Positions 41,706 through 51,774 of a stretch of 64,000 nt of DNA are shown piece by piece. The translations under genes were made by a program, and so were the position numbers. The DNA is from Photobacterium salinisoli (GTDB taxonomy: Bacteria > Pseudomonadota > Gammaproteobacteria > Enterobacterales > Vibrionaceae), in contig NZ_QZMS01000007.1 of assembly GCF_003614885.1 (NCBI RefSeq), positions 62,001 to 126,000 of the forward strand. The letters are read 5' to 3'. Numbering within the stretch: the stretch's first letter is position 1; each line of letters begins with the position of its first letter. Under the pieces are notes generated by a model. That model searched no databases, was not told where the DNA came from, and saw only the letters and a list, made by a program, of their open reading frames with translations.

Positions 41706-43070
41706 TTAGTTCTGATGAGGGGCGTATTTCGCCACCGCTTTGATAAGGAGCAGCACGGGCAAGCCGATCAATGCGGTACTCAGAAAGAAGATGTTATAGC
41801 CCCAGTGATCAACAAACAGGCCTGAAAACCCGGCGAGAAATTTCGGGAACAGCAACATGATGGAGCTGAAAAGGGCATATTGGGTAGCAGAGAAAGCGAC
41901 GTTGGTCAGGCCGGACATGAAGGCAATAAAGGCGGCGGTGGCAATACCCGCACTCAGGTTATCAATCGAGATCACCACAGTCAGCATAGGCAGGCTGTTG
42001 CCAATGTAGGTGAAAGCCATAAACAGCAGGTTAGTGAAAGCGGCCAGCACGGCACCCAGAGCCAGAATCCGTAGCGTGCTATAGCGGTAAATCAGTATGC
42101 CGCCGAGGCCCGCGCCAGCCAGAGTCATGATCACGCCGTATATTTTCGAGACAGAAGCCACTTCGGTTTTGCTGAATCCCATATCGACATAGAAAGCATT
42201 AGCCATCACGCCCATGACAACGTCTGAGATACGGTAACAGCCGATCAGTGCCAGTAACAGCAGGCCGGCTTTACCATAACGCGAGAAGAAGTCGATAAAA
42301 GGCATGATCGCAGAGGTATAGAACCAGGCACACATCCGGGCCAGCCAGTGCGGCATCTTCCCGGCAGCCAGCCTTTCGCGGATATCTGTTTCCAGCGCAT
42401 CCATTTCTTTGCCGTTACGTGCGGGTTCATGAATGCAAAGCGCCGTGATCAGACCGACGGACATAAAGCCCGCCATGATGAAATAGGCGGTCTTCCAGCC
42501 GATAGGATCATAGCCGGTGTCTGAACCAAATAAAGCCGCGAAGCCCAGCGCGCCGGCGCCCGCCATGATCATGGCCAGCCGGTAGCCTGTCATATAAGCC
42601 GCCGCCAGCGCGGCCTGCAAGCGTTCCGTTGCCAGTTCTATCCGGTAGGCATCAATGACGATGTCCTGCGATGCAGAAGAGAACGCCACTATCACGGCAA
42701 ATACGGCTAACTGGTATAAATCAATCTGCGGATTACTTAAAGCCATGCCGCACAGTGAAGCAATGATCAGCAGTTGCGAGAACACCATCCAACCACGGCG
42801 ACGACCCAACAGGCTTGACAGTAAAGGAACGGGGAAGCGGTCAATCAGTGGTGACCATATCCATTTAAAGCCATACGCCAGCGCGACCCAGCTGAAATAG
42901 CCGATGTCAGTGCGGCTGACTTCTGCTTCGCGCAGCCAGAATGACAGGGTACCAAAGACCAGCAAGATAGGCAGACCGGACGAAAATCCGAGTGCCAGCA
43001 TGATGAGAACTTTTTTTTCGAGATATACGCGCCACCCGGTGTTCGGGCGTTCTTCGACGGTGTGCTCCAT
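41706..43070 (-). CDS. ampG: Muropeptide permease AmpG
   Basis: A 454-residue MFS transporter with about twelve hydrophobic helices. The N-terminal MLALGFSSGLPILLVFGTLSFWLRE is characteristic of AmpG, which imports GlcNAc-anhydroMurNAc peptides for cell-wall recycling and thereby affects beta-lactamase induction. The segment GFKWIWSPLIDRFP also fits. Positioned near yajG and ppiA as in other Vibrionaceae. ATG 43070. Confidence 0.95.
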   Translation of the reverse strand: MEHTVEERPNTGWRVYLEKKVLIMLALGFSSGLPILLVFGTLSFWLREAEVSRTDIGYFSWVALAYGFKWIWSPLIDRFPVPLLSSLLGRRRGWMVFSQLLIIASLCGMALSNPQIDLYQLAVFAVIVAFSSASQDIVIDAYRIELATERLQAALAAAYMTGYRLAMIMAGAGALGFAALFGSDTGYDPIGWKTAYFIMAGFMSVGLITALCIHEPARNGKEMDALETDIRERLAAGKMPHWLARMCAWFYTSAIMPFIDFFSRYGKAGLLLLALIGCYRISDVVMGVMANAFYVDMGFSKTEVASVSKIYGVIMTLAGAGLGGILIYRYSTLRILALGAVLAAFTNLLFMAFTYIGNSLPMLTVVISIDNLSAGIATAAFIAFMSGLTNVAFSATQYALFSSIMLLFPKFLAGFSGLFVDHWGYNIFFLSTALIGLPVLLLIKAVAKYAPHQN

Positions 43071-43196
43071 GTGGAGTGGCCTCTGCTACTTATTACTATC
43101 TGGTTCCAGATTTAGCTCTATAAGGTAACAGTAAGCGCGGGTGAGAAAAACCATCGGAAAGTCAAAGTGTGGTGAGTTTGGGGGCAAAGTACTGCT

Positions 43197-43559
43197 TTAA
43201 GGGCGAATGCCCTGCATTTTCTCTGGGGCCTCACCGATGCCCAGCAGGAATTTAGCACCGGCAGTGACACGAAACTGGATAAAGCAGTTGCCCAGCAACT
43301 GGTGTTCCTCGAGTGATTCCATTAAATGCAGCAGATACCAGTACACGGACTCATAGGTATTGTCAGGTGTACCGCTGGGGATCGACAGCATCCACCAGTC
43401 ATGCAGATGCTCGGTACAGGTCTTTTTTAAGGAGTCGTAGCTGGTATCACCATTAATGGTGCCCAGCATAGCTATCGCCAGAGCCGGTGCGTAATCAGTA
43501 ATGTGATTGGCAATTTGCTCTGTCGGCACATCCGGTATTGAAGAAACAAGTTTGAGCAT
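43197..43559 (-). CDS. Conserved-looking protein of unknown function
   Basis: A 120-residue soluble protein with no signal peptide and no membrane helix. It is rich in aromatic residues in the middle (HDWWMLSIPSG, YWYLLHLMES) and predicted mostly helical. I do not recognise a family. ATG 43559 (MLKLVSSIPDVP) has AGGGTGG upstream; GTG 43568 is an alternative. Codon use resembles its neighbours and the gene fits neatly between ampG and ppiA on the same strand, so it is likely real. Confidence 0.65.
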   Translation of the reverse strand: MLKLVSSIPDVPTEQIANHITDYAPALAIAMLGTINGDTSYDSLKKTCTEHLHDWWMLSIPSGTPDNTYESVYWYLLHLMESLEEHQLLGNCFIQFRVTAGAKFLLGIGEAPEKMQGIRP

Positions 43560-43601
43560 AGGCACCACCCTGGCCGAAGATTAACGGCCAGGGGCGTCAA
43601 T

Positions 43602-44156
43602 CTACTTGTTGATTAGGTTAATAGCTTTAATAACTATAGGCTGCTGAGGCACATCTTTCATACCTATTGAGCGGACTGTTGTTGTAGGAATAGCGGCCAT
43701 TTTTTCAATAACTGAGAACCCTTTCACAACTTTTCCGAACACCGCATATCCCGGCTTGCCCGGGCGGCCGTCAAGAAAGGTATTGTTCTGATAATTGATG
43801 TAGAACTGACGTGTGGCTGAGTCGGCCACTTGTGTCCGCGCCATTGCTATGGTGGCTCTTTGGTTGCTCAGGCCGTTATCGGATTCATTTTTGATTGGCT
43901 CGTAACTCGGGCGCTGCTGTAAATCGGCATCAAATCCACCGCCTTGCGCCATGAATCCCGGAATCACCCGGTGGAAAATGGTGCCCGCATAGCTGCCGTC
44001 TTCGACATAGCGCAGGAAGTTTTTGGTGGTAACTGGCGCTTGCTCTTCATTCAGCTCAACCACAAATTCGCCCAGACTGGTTTCAATGGCAACCTGAGTG
44101 GCGGCAGAGGCTGAAAACGAAAGTGCCAGCAGGGTGGCGGTGATAAAATGTCGCAT
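43602..44156 (-). CDS. ppiA: Periplasmic peptidyl-prolyl isomerase, cyclophilin type
   Basis: A 184-residue cyclophilin with a signal peptide (MRHFITATLLALSFSASAAT). Catalytic segment FHRVIPGFMAQGGG carries the conserved Arg, and a QFYINYQNNTFLDG strand forms the proline pocket. It assists folding of periplasmic proteins. Its ATG overlaps the stop codon of yajG by one base (TAATG), so translation is coupled. I use the ppiA name for the periplasmic cyclophilin; exact orthology to E. coli PpiA is not checked. Confidence 0.92.
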   Translation of the reverse strand: MRHFITATLLALSFSASAATQVAIETSLGEFVVELNEEQAPVTTKNFLRYVEDGSYAGTIFHRVIPGFMAQGGGFDADLQQRPSYEPIKNESDNGLSNQRATIAMARTQVADSATRQFYINYQNNTFLDGRPGKPGYAVFGKVVKGFSVIEKMAAIPTTTVRSIGMKDVPQQPIVIKAINLINK

Positions 44157-44725
44157 TACAGGTTTTCCTCCATGTAGCTGTTCAGTTCTGTATCAGACTG
44201 GATGTCACGAAGCACGGCATCCATCAGGCCGGTCATTGCTACTTCCATTGACTCTGTTGACGCTGTCATCGCGCCTTCACGGGATGATTTGCCCGCATAA
44301 CGTTTGATGAATTTTCCGTTAGGAGTTGTCAGGACCAGTTGCAGTTGCAATTTGCTGTTCAGGGTGTGGCTGAAGGCACTCTGTTTGACATTCACTATGG
44401 CTTCAAGAATATCCAGCCGCATTGTGCTCTGGCTTTCGTGGCCAATCTGAACGCCCTGAGATGTCAGCTGTCGGGAAAGTGCGTCTTGTAATGTCAGGCG
44501 CAGATTTTCTTTCGCGTGTAATGGGTGAACGTTCTGATCCCCGTTATCAATCACAGCAACGAACTGAGCTGTACGCAGGTCGCGGCTTTCAAGGGTCAGA
44601 TTCTGTCCCTTCAGGTTTGGCTCTCCGGCCAGAGAAGGGGAGGGCTGGATAGAAAGCTGGGAGTCAGTTGGTGCCGTGCAGGCGGTCAGCGCCAGCAGTG
44701 ATACGGCGAATATGAATGGTTTCAT
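44156..44725 (-). CDS. yajG: Lipoprotein YajG
   Basis: A 189-residue lipoprotein: signal MKPFIFAVSLLALTAC with lipobox LTAC. The mature protein follows the YajG family (SRDLRTAQFVAV and RLTLQDALSRQLTSQG). Its role is unknown; in Vibrionaceae and enterobacteria it lies next to ampG, suggesting a link to envelope or cell-wall recycling. It is translationally coupled to ppiA. Confidence 0.92.
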   Translation of the reverse strand: MKPFIFAVSLLALTACTAPTDSQLSIQPSPSLAGEPNLKGQNLTLESRDLRTAQFVAVIDNGDQNVHPLHAKENLRLTLQDALSRQLTSQGVQIGHESQSTMRLDILEAIVNVKQSAFSHTLNSKLQLQLVLTTPNGKFIKRYAGKSSREGAMTASTESMEVAMTGLMDAVLRDIQSDTELNSYMEENL

Positions 44726-44782
44726 CCGGTTTGTTCCTTATTAAACAGGCTGTTGCCAGCCGCAATGTGCAAAATTATGGGC

Positions 44783-45925
44783 TTATTTTTCAGCTTGATA
44801 AACTACAAATTTAGCGTTCTGAGCAATTTTATGTACTTTATTAAACAGGCGCTTAAGCTTTCCATCATAGCCAAGATGGCGGTTACCGATCACAATTAAG
44901 CGCCCGTGTTTGTTCAGGCTTTGTTTTGCATCACAGAACATTTGCCAGGCAATATGATCGGTAATGGTATTTTGCTGGTGGAAAGGTGGGTTACACAGCA
45001 CCAGGTCTGCGTCGCTATTTACCATACTTTCCAGACAGTTATCTACTTTAGCCTCGAGTTGGTCCGGGTTGGTCAGATTCAGGTCAGCATTTTCCCGGCA
45101 AGACGCTACGGCCATGTAACTTTCATCAACACAGGTGACTTTCGCCTGTGGGTTGAGCCTGGCGGCCTGCAGGCCAATGACCCCGTTTCCGCACCCTAAG
45201 TCGATGATGTGCTTCAGTGCCGGCTCCTGAGGAATGTGCTCCAGCAATAACCTGGCCCCGATGTCGAGACTTTCACCGGAAAACACATTGGCATGGTTGG
45301 TTAAGGTGAGCTTGTACTCGGGCACCGCCCAGCGCTGGGCTTCCGGCAGCGGCGCCGCCAGATTTTTATCCGGCTGACAGAAAATCAGGCGTGCTTTTTT
45401 CACCGCCAGTGACGTACTGGTCGGGCCCAGATGTTTCTCGAACAGTTTGAGGGTCGAGGTATGTATGTCTCTGGCTTTGGCGGCAGCAATCACCACACAG
45501 TCGTCGGGCAAGGCTGCACAGAGCTGGGTGAGCTGCCAGATGAGCAGTCGGTTATTTTTGGGCAGCTTCAGCAGCACCAGCTGGGTCTGGGGTGGCACAG
45601 GGGCCAGACAGTCAGTGAATCTGATGCCCGGCAGCGCGTTTGCGGCCAGGTTGTGCTGGCTGGCTGTTCTTGCAATGTATGAATCACCAACAGATACCGT
45701 CTGTCCCTGACGGGCGAACCAGCATGCCAGGGCACCAAAGCTGTCATTCATGATCAGAACGGGGCGCTCGGCATCCAGATTGAGTACCTGCTTCTGTTTC
45801 ATCTCTTCAACCTGATTGATCAGGTATTCATCCGCCGCATCCCAGGCTTGCAAGGTTTCATTTTGACGAATCGGGTATCGGTTCAGTTGCAGGGTCTGGC
45901 CATGCAGGGTGAGCTCAGGTTTCAT
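44783..45925 (-). CDS. rlmG: 23S rRNA (guanine1835-N2)-methyltransferase RlmG
   Basis: A 380-residue two-domain SAM methyltransferase. An N-terminal, catalytically silent Rossmann half (LQAWDAADEYLINQ, GDSYIARTASQHNL) is followed by the active C-terminal domain with IIDLGCGNGVIGLQA for SAM and the NPPFHQ motif typical of N2-guanine methylation. The N-terminal segments match RlmG rather than RsmC. ATG 45925 (MKPELTLHGQ). Confidence 0.93.
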   Translation of the reverse strand: MKPELTLHGQTLQLNRYPIRQNETLQAWDAADEYLINQVEEMKQKQVLNLDAERPVLIMNDSFGALACWFARQGQTVSVGDSYIARTASQHNLAANALPGIRFTDCLAPVPPQTQLVLLKLPKNNRLLIWQLTQLCAALPDDCVVIAAAKARDIHTSTLKLFEKHLGPTSTSLAVKKARLIFCQPDKNLAAPLPEAQRWAVPEYKLTLTNHANVFSGESLDIGARLLLEHIPQEPALKHIIDLGCGNGVIGLQAARLNPQAKVTCVDESYMAVASCRENADLNLTNPDQLEAKVDNCLESMVNSDADLVLCNPPFHQQNTITDHIAWQMFCDAKQSLNKHGRLIVIGNRHLGYDGKLKRLFNKVHKIAQNAKFVVYQAEK

Positions 45926-46108
45926 TCAGGCTATCTTTAGGGTATGTTGTCGAGTTGAATATTTTCGCAGATGCTGACGTAGCTGCAAAGACTAACAGTG
46001 AGAAGTGTGTTGTTATGGTGAGCATAACACAGTGATTTCCAGGATATCGCCGCATTTTCATTCGCTACTTATGCTCAGACACCTAGCATGCCGGCGTCAG
46101 GAGGCCAT

Positions 46109-46420
46109 ATGATCCAGGAACGTATTGAACAGAAATTGCAAGCCGCATTGTCACCGACCCATCTTGAAGTGCGCAATGAAAGTTATATGCACAATGTGCC
46201 AGAAGGCGCAGAAAGTCATTTTAAAGTGGTAGTGGTCAGTAATGAATTTGAAGGTCAGCGCCTGATTGGTCGCCATAGAGCCATTAATACAGTACTGGCA
46301 GATGAGCTCGCTAATCACATTCATGCGCTGGCGATTCACACTTACACACCGGATGAATGGCAGGCGCAGCAGTCTGCACCGGCTTCCCCCGCTTGTTTGG
46401 GTGGCAGTAAGTTTGGTTAA
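46109..46420 (+). CDS. bolA: BolA-family protein
   Basis: A 103-residue BolA protein with the class-II KH-like fold: [20 protein letters not shown], then the conserved [17 protein letters not shown] segment. BolA proteins bind monothiol glutaredoxins and iron-sulfur clusters and influence cell shape and envelope genes. ATG 46109 has CAGGAGG upstream; ATG 46088 is discarded. A terminator follows, so it is monocistronic, upstream of the nqr operon as in other Vibrionaceae. Confidence 0.94.
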   Translation: MIQERIEQKLQAALSPTHLEVRNESYMHNVPEGAESHFKVVVVSNEFEGQRLIGRHRAINTVLADELANHIHALAIHTYTPDEWQAQQSAPASPACLGGSKFG

Positions 46421-46471
46421 GCTATGATGAATCCATCAAGTGGCTGAACCGTGGCGAATCACACCTTGATC

Positions 46472-46498
46472 AAAAACCGCATCTTGTTGCGGTTTTTT
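46472..46498 (+). terminator. Intrinsic terminator of bolA
   Basis: AAAAACCGC pairs with GCGGTTTTT(T) around an eight-base loop, about 50 bases after the bolA stop. Confidence 0.88.
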
Positions 46499-47097
46499 AC
46501 AGTCCGAAGTTTGAAGTTGATAGTCATCAATAATTGAGTCATGGCGTAGTATACGCACCGTTCAGCGACAGACAGAGTGCTCTGTGATAGCCCGAATGAT
46601 GCTGGCCTTGCGGCGCAGGGCTGCTTAGTTAGCAAGTCTTCTCTCATCCCTGGCGACTATAATGAGTCCCGAATGTGGTGAAATGTTCGGTGATGACTTA
46701 GCCACCGGATGAAAACATATGTTGCAAATTCGATGCAGTTTTGCGTCGAATTTTGCTGTTTTATGACCATCGAATGCGTTAGTTTTACCGACTGTCCTTT
46801 GGTGTTGACGTTTTGATACCAATTTGTAAATAGCAGAAAAATACATTATTTGAGGCGACAAGCAGAAGATTCAGCGCAAGTGTGCGTTGGGTCAAATTTA
46901 TCTGTTCTCGTGATTATTAGCACATCAGCTATCGCTGAATTTCAGCTCGAATAGCGAGGTTTGCCATAGTAAAAACCTGTTGATTAATGCTAAAATCTGG
47001 CCCTCGAAAAAACTCGTCATCTTAATGTGTGATGAAAGAGTTAATAGGATGTTGCGGTGCTGGTTGCTGGAAAACCGGCTTCGGACCAAGGAAAGTC
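46499..47097. promoter_or_regulatory. Long leader region of the nqr operon
   Basis: About 600 bases without a gene. An extended -10, TGC-TAAAAT (46988-46996), gives a plausible start near 47003. Further upstream there is a TATAAT at 46658-46663 without a convincing -35, and a near-perfect 12-bp hairpin AAATTCGATGCA/TGCGTCGAATTT (46726-46753). No known riboswitch was recognised. Confidence 0.5.
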
Positions 47098-47142
47098 GTG
47101 TCTAAGTTGCGCAATAACAAGTTCTTTTTCCCGTTAATGTAG
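47098..47142 (+). CDS. 14-codon leader ORF ahead of nqrA
   Basis: GTG 47098, preceded by AAGGAAAG, opens a frame reading [14 protein letters not shown] and stopping at TAG 47140-47142, 11 bases before the nqrA ATG. nqrA itself has no recognisable ribosome binding site, whereas this ORF does. Ribosomes may reach nqrA by termination-reinitiation. Alternatively nqrA could start at GTG 47142 or 47148. A leader peptide is inference. Confidence 0.45.
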   Translation: MSKLRNNKFFFPLM

Positions 47143-47153
47143 TGCAAGTGCGT

Positions 47154-48494
47154 ATGATTACAATAAAGAAGGGGCTGGATATCCCAATTTCAGGGACTCC
47201 TACCCAGGCGATAAATGATGGTAAATCCATCTCTCGAGTCGCCTTGCTTGGCGAAGAATACGTGGGTATGCGTCCAACCATGCATGTCCGCGTAGGGGAT
47301 GTAGTAAAAAAAGGTCAGGTGCTCTTCGAAGATAAGAAGAACCCAGGCGTGAAATTTACTGCTCCGGCCAGCGGCAAGGTTTTGGAAGTCAACCGTGGAG
47401 CTAAACGTGTGCTTCAGTCTGTTGTCATTGATGTTGAGGGCGATGATCAAATCACCTTTAACCGCTATGACAAAGCTGAGCTGGCTCAACTGGATCGTGC
47501 TGTGATTGTAGAGCAGCTGGTTGAGTCCGGTATGTGGACAGCGTTACGTACCCGTCCATTCAGCAAGGTCCCAGCGATCGAGTCTGAAACACAGGCGATT
47601 TTTGTCAATGCGATGGATACCAACCCATTGGCAGCTAACCCAGAAGTGATCATCAACGAGCAAGGCGAAGCCTTTGTTGCTGGTCTGACGCTTCTGTCTC
47701 GTCTGACCGGTGGCAAGGTGTATGTGTGTAAGTCAGGTGCAAGCCTGCCGCGCTGCAGCGAAACCAATGTGGAAGAACACGTATTTAACGGACCGCACCC
47801 TGCCGGTCTGGTAGGTACGCACATCCATACTCTGTTCGGTGCTGACGCGCATAATGTTGCATGGCACCTGAACTATCAGGATGTGATTGCTTTCGGTCAG
47901 TTATTCCTGACCGGTGAGCTGTACACTCAGCGTGTTGTTTCTCTGGCAGGTCCTGCCGTCAACAACCCTCGTCTGGTCCGTACTGTTATTGGTGCGTCTG
48001 TCGAGCAGCTGACTGAGTCTGAGCTGTTAACCGGTGAACTGCGTGTGCTGTCAGGTTCAGTCCTGAACGGCATTCCGGCGACTGGCCCTCATGCTTATCT
48101 CGGCCGTTATCACCTGCAGATTTCTGCACTGCGTGAAGGTCGTGAGAAAGAATTCATGGGCTGGATCGTTCCTGGAAAGAATAAATTTTCTGTTACACGT
48201 GCTTTCTTTAGCCAATTTTTCCCAGGCCAGCTCTACAACATGACAACCACTACCAATGGTAGTGAGCGTTCCATGGTGCCAATCGGTAACTATGAGCGTG
48301 TCATGCCTCTGGACATCGAACCTACACTGCTATTGCGTGATCTGTGCGCCGGCGATACTGACAGTGCCCAGCAGTTGGGTGCGTTGGAGCTGGATGAAGA
48401 AGATCTGGCACTGTGTACCTTCGTGTGCCCAGGTAAGTATGAGTACGGTCCAATGCTGCGTGCATGCCTGGACAAGATTGAGAAGGAAGGATAA
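47154..48494 (+). CDS. nqrA: Na+-translocating NADH:quinone reductase subunit A
   Basis: A 446-residue peripheral subunit on the cytoplasmic side; binds ubiquinone analogues and completes the six-subunit complex that couples NADH oxidation to Na+ export. N-terminal [16 protein letters not shown] and [17 protein letters not shown] are the subunit's typical start, with a barrel-sandwich domain ([20 protein letters not shown]). ATG 47154 gives the canonical N-terminus, though no ribosome binding site is visible. First gene of nqrABCDEF. Confidence 0.97.
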   Translation: MITIKKGLDIPISGTPTQAINDGKSISRVALLGEEYVGMRPTMHVRVGDVVKKGQVLFEDKKNPGVKFTAPASGKVLEVNRGAKRVLQSVVIDVEGDDQITFNRYDKAELAQLDRAVIVEQLVESGMWTALRTRPFSKVPAIESETQAIFVNAMDTNPLAANPEVIINEQGEAFVAGLTLLSRLTGGKVYVCKSGASLPRCSETNVEEHVFNGPHPAGLVGTHIHTLFGADAHNVAWHLNYQDVIAFGQLFLTGELYTQRVVSLAGPAVNNPRLVRTVIGASVEQLTESELLTGELRVLSGSVLNGIPATGPHAYLGRYHLQISALREGREKEFMGWIVPGKNKFSVTRAFFSQFFPGQLYNMTTTTNGSERSMVPIGNYERVMPLDIEPTLLLRDLCAGDTDSAQQLGALELDEEDLALCTFVCPGKYEYGPMLRACLDKIEKEG

Positions 48495-48497
48495 TTC

Positions 48498-49742
48498 ATG
48501 AGCCTCAAGAATTACCTCGAGCAGATCGAACACCACTTTGAACCAGGTGGTAAGCATGAGAAATGGTTTGCACTGTATGAAGCAGTTGCAACCGTGCTTT
48601 ACACCCCAGGTATGGTTACCCGTACCGGTTCTCACGTGCGTGACAGTATCGACCTGAAACGCATCATGATCATGGTGTGGCTTGCTGTATTTCCTGCCAT
48701 GTTCTGGGGGATGTACAACGTCGGCCATCAGGCGGTTGTTGCCCTGAACCACCTGTATGCGGGTGATCAACTGGCTGCCATTATCAGTGGCGACTGGCAT
48801 TACTGGCTGACCGAGTCTCTGGGTGGCACCTTAGGTGCTGACGCAGGCTGGGGCAGTAAAATGCTGCTGGGTGCGACCTACTTCCTGCCTATCTATGCCA
48901 CGGTATTTATCGTGGGTGGTTTCTGGGAAGTTCTGTTCTGTATGGTCCGTAAACACGAAGTGAATGAAGGTTTCTTCGTGACTTCGATCCTGTTTGCGCT
49001 GATCGTTCCGCCAACACTGCCTCTGTGGCAGGCTGCACTGGGTATTACCTTTGGTGTGGTTGTGGCGAAAGAGATCTTTGGCGGTACAGGTCGTAACTTC
49101 CTGAACCCAGCTCTGGCCGGTCGTGCTTTCCTGTTCTTCGCTTACCCGGCGCAGATCTCAGGCGATCTGGTATGGACTGCCGCGGATGGTTTCTCTGGTG
49201 CAACAGCACTGAGTCAGTGGGCAGCCGGTGGTCAGGCAGCAGTAGTCAATACTGTTACTGGCGAAGCGGTAACCTGGATGGATGCTTTCATTGGTCGTAT
49301 TCCTGGTTCTATCGGTGAAGTCTCGACTCTGTTCATTCTGATCGGCGGTGCGTTCATCGTGTATCTGGGCATTGCGTCCTGGCGCATTATTGCCGGTACC
49401 CTGATTGGTATGGTTGCTGCCGCAACACTGTTCAACATTATTGGTTCTGATACCAACGCAATGTTCGCTATGCCATGGCACTGGCACCTGGTTCTGGGTG
49501 GTTTTGCTTTCGGTATGATGTTCATGGCAACCGATCCGGTTTCTGCTGCTTTCACCAATAAAGGTAAGTGGTGGTACGGTGCACTAATTGGCGTGATGGC
49601 TGTTATGGTACGTGTGGTTAACCCTGCGTTCCCTGAAGGCATGATGCTGGCGATTCTGTTCGCCAACCTGTTTGCACCGCTGTTTGACCATGCAGTAATT
49701 CAAGGCAACATCAAACGGAGACTGGCTCGTCATGTCAAATAA
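48498..49742 (+). CDS. nqrB: Na+-translocating NADH:quinone reductase subunit B
   Basis: A 414-residue membrane subunit with about ten helices. It carries FMN covalently bound to Thr in the SGAT motif ([12 protein letters not shown]) and non-covalent riboflavin, and forms part of the Na+ channel and quinone site. It starts three bases after nqrA and overlaps nqrC by 11 bases. Flavinylation requires ApbE, encoded downstream. Confidence 0.98.
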   Translation: MSLKNYLEQIEHHFEPGGKHEKWFALYEAVATVLYTPGMVTRTGSHVRDSIDLKRIMIMVWLAVFPAMFWGMYNVGHQAVVALNHLYAGDQLAAIISGDWHYWLTESLGGTLGADAGWGSKMLLGATYFLPIYATVFIVGGFWEVLFCMVRKHEVNEGFFVTSILFALIVPPTLPLWQAALGITFGVVVAKEIFGGTGRNFLNPALAGRAFLFFAYPAQISGDLVWTAADGFSGATALSQWAAGGQAAVVNTVTGEAVTWMDAFIGRIPGSIGEVSTLFILIGGAFIVYLGIASWRIIAGTLIGMVAAATLFNIIGSDTNAMFAMPWHWHLVLGGFAFGMMFMATDPVSAAFTNKGKWWYGALIGVMAVMVRVVNPAFPEGMMLAILFANLFAPLFDHAVIQGNIKRRLARHVK

Positions 49743-50523
49743 GAATGATAGCATCAAGAAAACGCTGATTGTTGTTGTTGTCCTGAGCCTGGTGTGCTCT
49801 ATCGTGGTATCAACAGCAGCAGTTATGCTGCGTCCTATGCAGCAAGCGAACGCTAAGCTGGATGTTCAGCGTAACATCCTGTCTGTTGCCGGCCTGCTGC
49901 AAGACGGCGTCAAAGTTACGGAAACGTACAACCAGTTTATTGAACCTAAATTGGTTGATCTGGCTACCGGTAACTTTGTTGACTCTGTTGATGGTATGTC
50001 ACCCGCAGAGTACGACCAGCGTGACGCTTCGAAAAATCCGGATCTGTCTGTGAAACTGGATCCTGCAACCGATCCGGCGAAGCTGATTCGTCGTGCGGAT
50101 GTTGCCAAAGTGTATCTGGTAAAAGATGCCAGCAATCAGGTACAGAAGCTGATTCTGCCTGTTAACGGCAAAGGTCTGTGGTCCATGATGTACGCTTTCG
50201 TTGCGGTTGAAACCGACGGCAACACTGTGTCAGGCATCACTTACTATGAACAGGGTGAAACTCCTGGACTGGGCGGTGAAGTTGAGAACCCGAAATGGCG
50301 TGCACAGTGGGAAGGCAAGAAACTGTTTGACGATAGTTTCGCCCCTGCTATCCGTGTCGTGAAAGGTGGCGCACCGGAAGGTGATGTTCACGGTATCGAC
50401 GGTCTGTCTGGTGCAACGCTGACAAGTGACGGCGTTCAGAACACCTTCCAGTTCTGGTTAGGTGATAACGGCTACGGTCCGTTCCTGACTAAAGTGCGCA
50501 ATGGAGGCCTGAACAATGGCTGA
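49732..50523 (+). CDS. nqrC: Na+-translocating NADH:quinone reductase subunit C
   Basis: A 263-residue subunit with one N-terminal helix ([20 protein letters not shown]) and a periplasmic FMN-binding domain. The covalent FMN site is the Thr of [12 protein letters not shown] near the C-terminus. It passes electrons from the NqrDE metal centre to NqrB. It overlaps nqrB (11 bases) and nqrD (8 bases). Confidence 0.98.
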   Translation: MSNKNDSIKKTLIVVVVLSLVCSIVVSTAAVMLRPMQQANAKLDVQRNILSVAGLLQDGVKVTETYNQFIEPKLVDLATGNFVDSVDGMSPAEYDQRDASKNPDLSVKLDPATDPAKLIRRADVAKVYLVKDASNQVQKLILPVNGKGLWSMMYAFVAVETDGNTVSGITYYEQGETPGLGGEVENPKWRAQWEGKKLFDDSFAPAIRVVKGGAPEGDVHGIDGLSGATLTSDGVQNTFQFWLGDNGYGPFLTKVRNGGLNNG

Positions 50524-51148
50524 TACTAAAGAAATGAAAAAAGTCCTGCTGGGGCCGATCGTCAGTAATAACCCGATCGCTCTGCAGGTACTGGGTGTGT
50601 GTTCAGCGCTGGCTGTAACCACTAAGCTGGAAACCGCGTTCGTCATGGCGCTGGCGGTAACTTTCGTTACTGCGTTCTCCAACTTCTTTGTTTCTCTGGT
50701 GCGTAACCAAATCCCCAACAGCGTGCGTATTATCGCTCAGATGGCAATTATTGCCTCGCTGGTTATCGTGGTTGACCAGGTGCTGAAAGCCTTCGTTTAC
50801 GACATCTCTAAGCAGTTGTCAGTATTCGTAGGTCTGATCATCACTAACTGTATCGTAATGGGCCGTGCAGAAGCTTATGCAATGAAATCTGCGCCCCTGC
50901 CATCTTTGCTGGATGGTATCGGTAACGGTCTGGGTTACGGTTTCGTATTGCTGACAGTCGGTTTCTTCCGTGAGCTGCTGGGTTCAGGCAAACTCTTTGG
51001 TATGCAAGTGCTGCCGCTGGTCTCTGAAGGTGGCTGGTATCAGCCAAACGGTATCATGTTGTTGGCACCGTCTGCCTTCTTCCTGATTGGCTTCATGATC
51101 TGGACTATCCGTACGTTACGCCCGGATCAAGTAGAAGCGAAGGAGTAA
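50516..51148 (+). CDS. nqrD: Na+-translocating NADH:quinone reductase subunit D
   Basis: A 210-residue membrane subunit with six helices, homologous to NqrE in inverted topology. Conserved Cys residues ([12 protein letters not shown] and [15 protein letters not shown]) help hold the iron centre shared with NqrE in the membrane. Positioned between nqrC and nqrE, with the usual operon overlaps. Confidence 0.97.
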   Translation: MADTKEMKKVLLGPIVSNNPIALQVLGVCSALAVTTKLETAFVMALAVTFVTAFSNFFVSLVRNQIPNSVRIIAQMAIIASLVIVVDQVLKAFVYDISKQLSVFVGLIITNCIVMGRAEAYAMKSAPLPSLLDGIGNGLGYGFVLLTVGFFRELLGSGKLFGMQVLPLVSEGGWYQPNGIMLLAPSAFFLIGFMIWTIRTLRPDQVEAKE

Positions 51149-51155
51149 GGGAAAC

Positions 51156-51752
51156 ATGGAACATTATATTAGCTTACTGGTTCGTTCGATCTTCATCGAG
51201 AACATGGCACTGTCTTTCTTCCTGGGTATGTGTACATTCCTGGCGGTTTCCAAGAAAGTCAAAACCTCTTTCGGTCTGGGTGTCGCAGTAACAGTCGTAC
51301 TGACTATCTCAGTACCGGTAAACAACCTGGTTTATAACCTGTTGCTGAAAGACGGCGCCATTGTTGAAGGCGTTGATCTGACGTTTCTGAACTTTATTAC
51401 TTTTATCGGTGTTATCGCGGCACTGGTACAGATTCTGGAAATGATTCTGGACCGTTTCTTCCCGCCGCTGTACAACGCGCTGGGTATTTTCCTGCCGCTG
51501 ATCACTGTTAACTGTGCAATCTTCGGTGGCGTATCTTTCATGGTACAGCGTGACTACAACTTCGCGGAGTCTGTGGTATACGGCTTTGGCTCAGGTGTGG
51601 GCTGGATGCTGGCTATCGTTGCCCTGGCGGGTATTCGCGAGAAGATGAAGTATTCAGACGTACCTGCCGGTCTGCGTGGCCTGGGTATTACCTTCATCTC
51701 TGTAGGTCTCATGGCGTTGGGCTTCATGTCCTTCTCCGGTGTACAGCTGTAA
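51156..51752 (+). CDS. nqrE: Na+-translocating NADH:quinone reductase subunit E
   Basis: A 198-residue six-helix membrane subunit. Cys residues in [12 protein letters not shown] and [13 protein letters not shown] complete the intramembrane iron centre with NqrD. Starts 8 bases after nqrD. Confidence 0.97.
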   Translation: MEHYISLLVRSIFIENMALSFFLGMCTFLAVSKKVKTSFGLGVAVTVVLTISVPVNNLVYNLLLKDGAIVEGVDLTFLNFITFIGVIAALVQILEMILDRFFPPLYNALGIFLPLITVNCAIFGGVSFMVQRDYNFAESVVYGFGSGVGWMLAIVALAGIREKMKYSDVPAGLRGLGITFISVGLMALGFMSFSGVQL

Positions 51753-51774
51753 TCAGGATAATAAGGAATAATTC

